Origin: Verticillium longisporum
Lineage: Eukaryota; Ascomycota; Sordariomycetes; Glomerellales; Plectosphaerellaceae
DNA length: 64,000 bases
NCBI GenBank assembly: GCA_019188255.1
Contig: JAETXT010000013.1
Location: forward strand, 992,001-1,056,000
Direction of reading: 5' to 3'
The notes beneath the pieces were generated by a model. That model was not told where the DNA came from. It saw nothing but the letters and a program-made list of their open reading frames with translations, and searched no databases. The position numbers and the translations under genes were made by a program. This document shows positions 57,971 to 64,000 of the stretch, piece by piece; position 1 is the stretch's first letter, and each line of letters opens with the position of its first letter.

Positions 57971-58792
57971 ATGGGTGGCTTCTACACTCAATATCTGGAG
58001 AGTAAGTGAGCCATTGATTTCCCTCTGTATACCTGTGTTGTTCGCGCTCTGCTTGCCGAAAGGCCTCGCACCCAATTTCGGCCCTTGTAAGTGGGGCGGG
58101 TTGGCAGGTCGAAGATGACGATGAGTCCGCCTAAGAGGTGTGGTAGCCCCTGCATTTCACCAGGGCGGTACGATTGCCACGGTGTTCCTGCTTCATCTGA
58201 TCTGGATGAGTCGAATCCCTGTGATGTTTGGGCATGACTGCGCTCAACTATCGTCGTCAGCCTTGTATCAGGGGTCCTGTGCACTTGGCAGGGTCATCTT
58301 ACAGCGAGTTGGGCTTGAATGCAGGTTCTCTGGCGTCATAAGGGGTGCATCAATTTGAACCAACGCCCAGCCTCATTCTTGTCCCGAGATCGTGCCTCGG
58401 GAGGTCTTCCGTTAGATCAAGGCGCTGACTGATCGTTCCGTGTAGGTCTCTGCCGACGACGTGGGTGGCAAGATCCTACGTACGAGTGTTACCGTGACCC
58501 CAGCGGCTTTACGTGCCTCGTCCTTGTCAACGGACGAGAGTACCAGACTGATCTGGCCTACCAATCGGACGTGCTTGCGCAGGAGAATGCTGCCATGAGG
58601 GCTTTCATGGTGTGCCGCAACTTCTCAGTCAACGGAGGCATGCTCGCTCGCAACGGTATCGTCCAGGGCCTCCCGGCCACTGAGGCTCCTCGCCGCTCCT
58701 CCAAGAAGAGCCGCCACATGGCTTCCAGCCAGCGTGACAACCGCCGATCTGGACACCACTCGAGCAGCAGCTCGACTGCCTCGTTCGAATAG
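57971..58792 (+). CDS. Short dsRNA-binding-domain-like protein
   Basis: Two exons, 57971-58001 and 58446-58792, encode 125 residues. The first codes only MGGFYTQYLE plus one base; splicing adds SLCRRRGWQDPTYECYRDPS. The protein then has the alpha-beta-beta-beta-alpha outline of a double-stranded-RNA-binding motif: strand FTCLVLVNGREYQTDL, then a helix rich in Ala (LAQENAAMRAFMVCRNF). A Ser/Arg/His-rich tail (RRSSKKSRHMASS) is basic enough to bind nucleic acid. The intron is 444 bp, the longest in this window, with donor GTAAGT and acceptor GTGTAG. A 125-residue size and a single motif fit small fungal proteins of this type. Function unproven; RNA binding is inferred from fold resemblance. The exon-1 call depends on the long intron, but the C-terminal exon is clearly coding. 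Confidence 0.7.
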
Positions 58793-61700
58793 GCCAGCAC
58801 GGGGCCCGCGACTTGCCGCTATGCGCCGATGCTCAGCCTCCTCCACCTGCGAGCATGCTTTTCTTGCCGAATCACCGAAGTGGCACAACCAAGGACAATC
58901 TGGTGCTTGTGTATTGGAAGTGTGCCCAGCACAGTTTCAATGCTCTTGTGCTGAGTCTTGGAGAGCAGTAAAGAAACTGGTCATTCGAAAGACGCAGAAT
59001 GATCAGCCACACGAACCGTCAGAAGGACATATGGAATCCGCCACGAAAAAAAAGCGACGCATACCTTGTTTCGACTCACTTCCTCTCATACAGAACGATC
59101 GACAATGATTTGATGACCTTAGACATGATTCCTGCGCCCTTCTCTGCGCCTTTTCCGCAGCATTCCCTTTTCTGTCATTTTCCTCAAGGGACACTCCGCT
59201 CCATTCATGGCTCGAGTTTTCCGCTTTTTGATAGCTCGCCAAGCATTTTATTTTTTTCGCTTCCGAGAACGGATGGGACGGCTTTCTTCTTCAGTTTTGC
59301 CAGCATCGATTAAGACTTAACGACACACAACGGTGGGGGGTCCTCTGGGCTGGGGTCTTACAGTACCAGCTCCAGCACCTCGAGGCCAACTTTCTGCACC
59401 ACACCACTCGGCTTTATTTGGAGGCAACTCTGATGGCCGACCTGATTTCCTCCCCTGGCTGGAGGCGCGAACGTGGCGAGGGGATGATCCGACGATGCGA
59501 CTGAAAACACCCATAACAACCACGATATTGACGGGGACGGCTAGATTCTTTTGATTAGCGGGTTTTGCTTGATTTTCTTTTCGAGATGATCGTGGATGGA
59601 AGGACTCTGAGATGGTCTGCGTTGTTTGCGATGGAGCCTGCGTGTGTTCACGACAGTCGACAGTCTGGCGATCACGTCAAACTGCAGCACGGATCACCAT
59701 GGTTCAACGTCGCGACCAACAATGGCTGTTCATGACAGGGAGGGTGAAGCTTGAAGAAGCCAAAAGAATGAGTAAGAGAACGAGTTTGGACACGAGACGG
59801 AGGCAGGGAGGGCGGCTGCATTTTGACCGTGATCACCATAGGTGACGCGCATGACCATGACGATAATGATGAACCCTCAAGACAGCTTTTATGATAATGA
59901 AAGAAAACTTTTGCCCAGGCTTTCTCGCGTTTTGGAAGCGTGGTGTTTTGTAAGGTTCGCAGCGCATTGGCCGTTGGATGAGGAGATGAGGTTGAATTAG
60001 GGGCTGAAAAGCCGGCTCCCCCTCGTCATTCCATCTGTTGAAGGACGCAAATGATGGAGAGAGGCTACATCAGGCAAGGCAGGTCAAAGGTCTAGCAGCC
60101 CAACACCCCGGAATCCGGCTGCGCATGTATGATCAGGTATGGAGGGGAGGGTGGTCACCCATCACATCAAACACGGCATACCTGTGTGGCAGGGTCGACT
60201 CATGTTGGGCGACGGCACTCGGATCAGCAGTGTCTTAGCACATAGGAACGTGGGGAAACGGGGGGTGGTGCCAGGAAGGGAATGAACGAGGATTCGAAGA
60301 AATTCTGGCATCCCCTAACCGGACCATCAGCGTCTCATTTCCCTCTGAGAATTGACATCACAGATGGGAGTATCAGCTGTTCTTCCCCGGCCGTTGGCAT
60401 CATCAGTCCACGTTGATGGACGTACAGAGTTTTGTCAATCGTACAGTAAAATTCCGGGAAATGTGATGGGTGGCCTGAGGCTGAGAGGGAGGGAGGGGCG
60501 GGGGGCAGTGTGGTGAGTGGGGAGGGTGTACTGATGATCGCCCCGTGTGGCTTGGGACTGAACATCAGATGGGTTTTGCCAGTGAACCACCCCAAACATG
60601 GGAATTTCAAGCAACTTTCTATTCCTGCGTGTCGCACCTGACTGTGGGACTTTCTACCTCCAGCATGAACAGGACCGAGAGACACGAAGACTGGCGTTGA
60701 CGCGTCACCTGAAGGGTGGGTGTCAAGGCAGGTTTACGCTGTCAGTCAATTCGACATCGTTTAACTACCTTACCTAGGTACCTAGGTACGGTCCACCCCT
60801 TCCCCCCCTCAGTTAAAAATTGGGTTTCTCGCGAAGAGGCGTCGCCATCATGCATGACCGGGGCCAATGCTACGATTGAAAAGCATGCCGAATGGGACGC
60901 AAACGGTGAAGAAGATTTTGAGACCGAGTTGGGTCACACGAGACGGCCGGGCAGAGTCAGAAAAGCAATGCGGGATCATGTTGCGCCAAAAAAGACATTC
61001 CACCCCTCGTGATGCAATGTGGTGCGGCACAGTGGTTGCACTACGTACCTGTACACAGGCGGCGGGCCTCCATAGGGCGAGCGGCTGGCAGGTAGTGATC
61101 CAGCTTCGAGCTATTAGTGGGTGGTGCCAACCTGGAGGAGGCAAACTCAAACAACACACCCATTGTACCTATGCTGAGTTCCTACCTACCCACGGCTGGG
61201 CGATTGCCACTTAGGGCGCCGGCATTGAAACAATTTCGCTCCGAGGGAAATTGGGGCGCTTCTTCACGAGCTACTACCATCTGTACGAGACTCGAGGCCG
61301 GCGTCACAGCCACGCTGTAAACCGTCGACGACCACGAGCCAGTGCTGAGCCGAGCCTGAAACCCCACTCCATTCGTCACGAGGTGTGCCCCTGAATCCCA
61401 TTGGAGGCTGCACCGCAATTGGCTCAATGGAGCCCTACCTCACCTCACCTGGAGCTTCCATCTGAGGTTGGAAGCGGCCCCCCCTGTTGCTCCCCCTAAG
61501 GCAGGTGGACCCTCGATATTGTGGGGTCCCGTGTCTCCTGTCGTCGCTGCCAGAGTTGAAGTGAACCGCAAGAGCTGTCGTGTCATCTCGGACACTCCTA
61601 CCTCCACCATCTTTCACGATTCCCACGACGAGCCTCACCTGAGCTCTCAACTTCCAGCACACTTCTTCTCCAAGCTTTCCTTCGTTCCGTGCGATACCCC

Positions 61701-61844
61701 TTTCGTTTCTTCTTCTCGGCATTCCATCTTTGTCGTGATACCCTCCTTCCTCCCCTCTCGGTTTTCGCGACTGCACCGCCGAGATCCGAACAGCTCCCTT
61801 TTCGTGCCCGCGCGCAGAACCCCCTGAGCATCAACTCCTCAACC
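58793..61844. other. 3-kb gene-free spacer
   Basis: No supportable gene. Left part is the 3' region of the short dsRNA-binding-like gene. TACCTAGGTA motifs occur at 60764-60790 and 61176-61195. From about 61440 the plus strand is pyrimidine-rich, the probable promoter and leader of the GDP-mannose pyrophosphorylase gene. Confidence 0.55.
60764..60790. repeat. TACCTAGGTA palindrome cluster
   Basis: ACCTTACCTAGGTACCTAGG is a double palindrome, two overlapping copies of ACCTAGGT. It lies about 1.06 kb before the next gene and is part of the recurring motif family. Confidence 0.8.
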
Positions 61845-63205
61845 ATGAAGGGTGAGTGCTTCCTACCTTTCCCCAAAATACGGCCGGAAGCTTGCTAGGG
61901 CCAGCGCATTCATGACCATACCTTGCTCACACCTCTCAGCCATCATCCTCGTCGGCGGCTTCGGCACCCGTCTCCGCCCCCTTGTATGCCTTCCTTTCGA
62001 CCATCGCAGACCGTGCTGAGACACGGCCGTTTTCGATCAACGCGATGCTAATACCTCCGACCGATAGACCCTCACTCTCCCCAAGCCCCTTGTCGAGTTT
62101 GCCAACAAGCCCATGATTCTACACCAGATCGAGGCTCTGGCCGCTGCAGGCGTCACCGATGTGGTTCTTGCCGTGAACTACCGTCCCGAGATCATGGAGA
62201 AGCATCTTGCTGAGGTACGTCATCTATACCGCCGGCTTCTTGTTGCAAGCGCAAATAGCTCTCTCTTCCCAGCTGGGTCAAAAACTGACATGTCGCTGTT
62301 GTTCACAGTACGAGGAGCGATTCGGCATCAAGATTACCTTTTCGATCGAGACCGAGCCTCTCGGTACCGCTGGCCCCCTGAAGCTCGCGGAAGACGTCCT
62401 CGCCAAGGACGATGCTCCCTTCTTCGTGCTCAACTCGGACGTCATCTGCGACTACCCCTTTGAGCAGCTTGCCCAGTTTCACAAGAACCACGGAGAGGAG
62501 GGCACCATTGTCGTCACCAAGGTTGAGGAGCCTTCCAAATATGGTGTCATTGTCCACAAGCCTAACCACCCCACGCGTATCGATCGCTTCGTTGAGAAGC
62601 CTGTCGAGTTCGTCGGTAACCGCATCAACGCCGGCATGTACATTCTCAACACCTCCGTGCTCAAGCGCATCGAACTGCGCCCTACCTCCATCGAGCAAGA
62701 GACCTTCCCTGCCATTGTCCGCGACGGCCAGCTCCACAGCTTCGACCTTGAGGGCTTCTGGATGGATGTTGGTCAGCCCAAGGATTTCCTCACCGGTACC
62801 TGTCTGTACCTGTCGTCACTCACCAAGAAGGGCTGCAAGGAGCTGGCCCCTGCTTCCGAGTCTTACGTCCACGGCGGCAACGTCCTGATCGACCCCTCCG
62901 CCAAAATCGGCAAGCACTGCCGTATTGGCCCCAATGTCACCATCGGCCCTGGCGTCGTCATCGGCGACGGTGTCCGTCTCCAACGTTGCGTTCTGCTATC
63001 CGGTTCCAAGGTCAAGGACCACGCCTGGGTCAAGAGCACCATTGTCGGCTGGAACAGCACTGTCGGCAAGTGGGCTCGTCTCGAGAACGTCACGGTGCTG
63101 GGAGACGATGTCACCATTGCTGATGAGATTTACGTCAACGGCGGCAGCGTTCTTCCCCACAAGAGCATCAAGGCCAACGTTGATGTGCCTGCCATCATCA
63201 TGTAA
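61845..63205 (+). CDS. MPG1: Mannose-1-phosphate guanylyltransferase (GDP-mannose pyrophosphorylase)
   Basis: Makes GDP-mannose from mannose-1-phosphate and GTP in the cytosol, feeding protein glycosylation, GPI anchors and wall mannan. Four exons (61845-61851, 61940-61983, 62068-62214, 62309-63205) give 364 residues, the standard fungal length. The first exon is only 7 bases, before the start of the nucleotide-binding loop, [12 protein letters not shown] (residues 6-17), with LPKP following. The sugar-binding FVEKP is at 160-164, and INAGMYILN and [13 protein letters not shown] are typical. The C-terminal left-handed beta-helix ([30 protein letters not shown]) is complete. All introns are GT-AG with clear branch sites. 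No anomaly. The names psa1 and vig9 are also used in other fungi. Confidence 0.97.
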
Positions 63206-64000
63206 CTGTTCCATGTGTTGCTGGCACCGGCACCGAAAACGAACCAACGGCGAGGATGTGGCAGACTTGCCCTGCTCGTACTTCTCCAGCTTCTCTTCTC
63301 ACCACACTCTTGCAAATCATCACTCTTAATCATTCAGAACACAACTCCACTCTCGAGAGCAGACGAAGAAACCATAATCCAAAAATATCGAGGAGACGTG
63401 ATCCATGGCGACGACCACTCGTGCTGCTCTAGCACTCAGCGCGTCGAGGGGGAAGAAGAAAACGGCGGGCCTGAGGCACAGATGGCACTTTTGGTCCATT
63501 TTCTCGACGCCCTTTCCGGTTCATGCTTTGATTTCCTGTCATCTTGTCTGGATTGCATGGACTTGTATGTATAGCAGGCACTCGCACTTGTTTGGACCTT
63601 TCTTGGAAGCGTGTTTTTTTTTCCCTCGGAACGGAAAAAAAGGGGGGGTGGGGGAACTGGCACGAAAGACAACACACGGGGTAGAGGAGGAGCGACAAAC
63701 CGCAAAAAAGTGTGATACCCACCAGCGTGGGTTTGCTTCCAAAATTCTTGTTGTCTGAGCCTCAGGGGAGAAGGGAGGTTCATCTGTCTGAATGGCCTCT
63801 GTCACTTCACTACAACTGCCTCGCAGTGCGGTCTGGAAATGAGGGTTCATGCGACCACTTTCTCGAGGGTCCAAACTTTCCCTGGTGTTCTTGTACCACC
63901 TACTATCTGCAGACACAGTTAGATGTGACAGGCAAACAGACCACAGATACCCGGCATGATGAATGAAAAGGAAATAAAACAAAAGGGGTCAAACGAGGTT
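63206..64000. other. 3' region after GDP-mannose pyrophosphorylase
   Basis: About 800 bp with the 3' untranslated region of the upstream gene and a homopolymer-rich stretch (T and G runs near 63615-63650). Open frames here are short and overlapping. No gene is seen before the window ends. Confidence 0.5.

Overview
This 64 kb window is nuclear DNA of a filamentous ascomycete, most likely a Sordariomycete; Hypocreales- or Glomerellales-like is my impression, not proven. The reasons are: genes split by short (about 50-140 bp) introns with GTRNGY donors and CTAAC/CTAAT branch points; GC-rich coding DNA separated by gene-poor spacers; CT-rich leaders before start codons; and fungus-specific families (KCH potassium channels, Zn2Cys6 regulators, a PNPOx-FNR fusion oxidoreductase, a STAND-type N-terminal domain with ankyrin repeats). 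There is no operon logic. Neighbouring genes are mostly unrelated housekeeping or regulatory genes.

Layout. 0-20 kb: glyoxalase I (partial, -), adenylosuccinate lyase (+), a conserved low-complexity nuclear-type protein (+), a small roadblock-like protein (-), a degenerate pseudokinase gene whose frame is broken by a duplicated 23-bp segment (-), a KCH-type K+ channel (+), a PNPOx-FNR fusion oxidoreductase (+), a small membrane-anchored acidic protein (-) and a zinc-finger/coiled-coil protein with a long Asp-Ala run (-). 20-33 kb: a 4.3-kb spacer, an HP1 heterochromatin protein (+), a 52-residue single-pass membrane protein (+), an intron-containing tRNA-Val (-), an ankyrin protein (+) and a PhzF-like isomerase (+). 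33-42 kb: an ETP1/BRAP2-type E3 ligase (-), a three-repeat polyubiquitin gene (-) and a Zn2Cys6 regulator split by a one-base frameshift (-). 42-50 kb: a long gene-poor stretch with a possible LTR remnant. 50-64 kb: farnesyltransferase beta (+), a short double-stranded-RNA-binding-like protein (+) and GDP-mannose pyrophosphorylase (+), separated by 3-6 kb spacers.

The genes do not form a pathway. Loose functional links exist: polyubiquitin beside a RING/UBP E3 ligase, and HP1 as a heterochromatin reader. I found no secondary-metabolite cluster, CRISPR, virus or intact transposon. The points most worth a second look are the disrupted pseudokinase, the frameshifted Zn2Cys6 gene, a D21V substitution in the first ubiquitin repeat, two probable GC-AG introns, and a TACCTAGGTA-type motif that recurs in many of the spacers.
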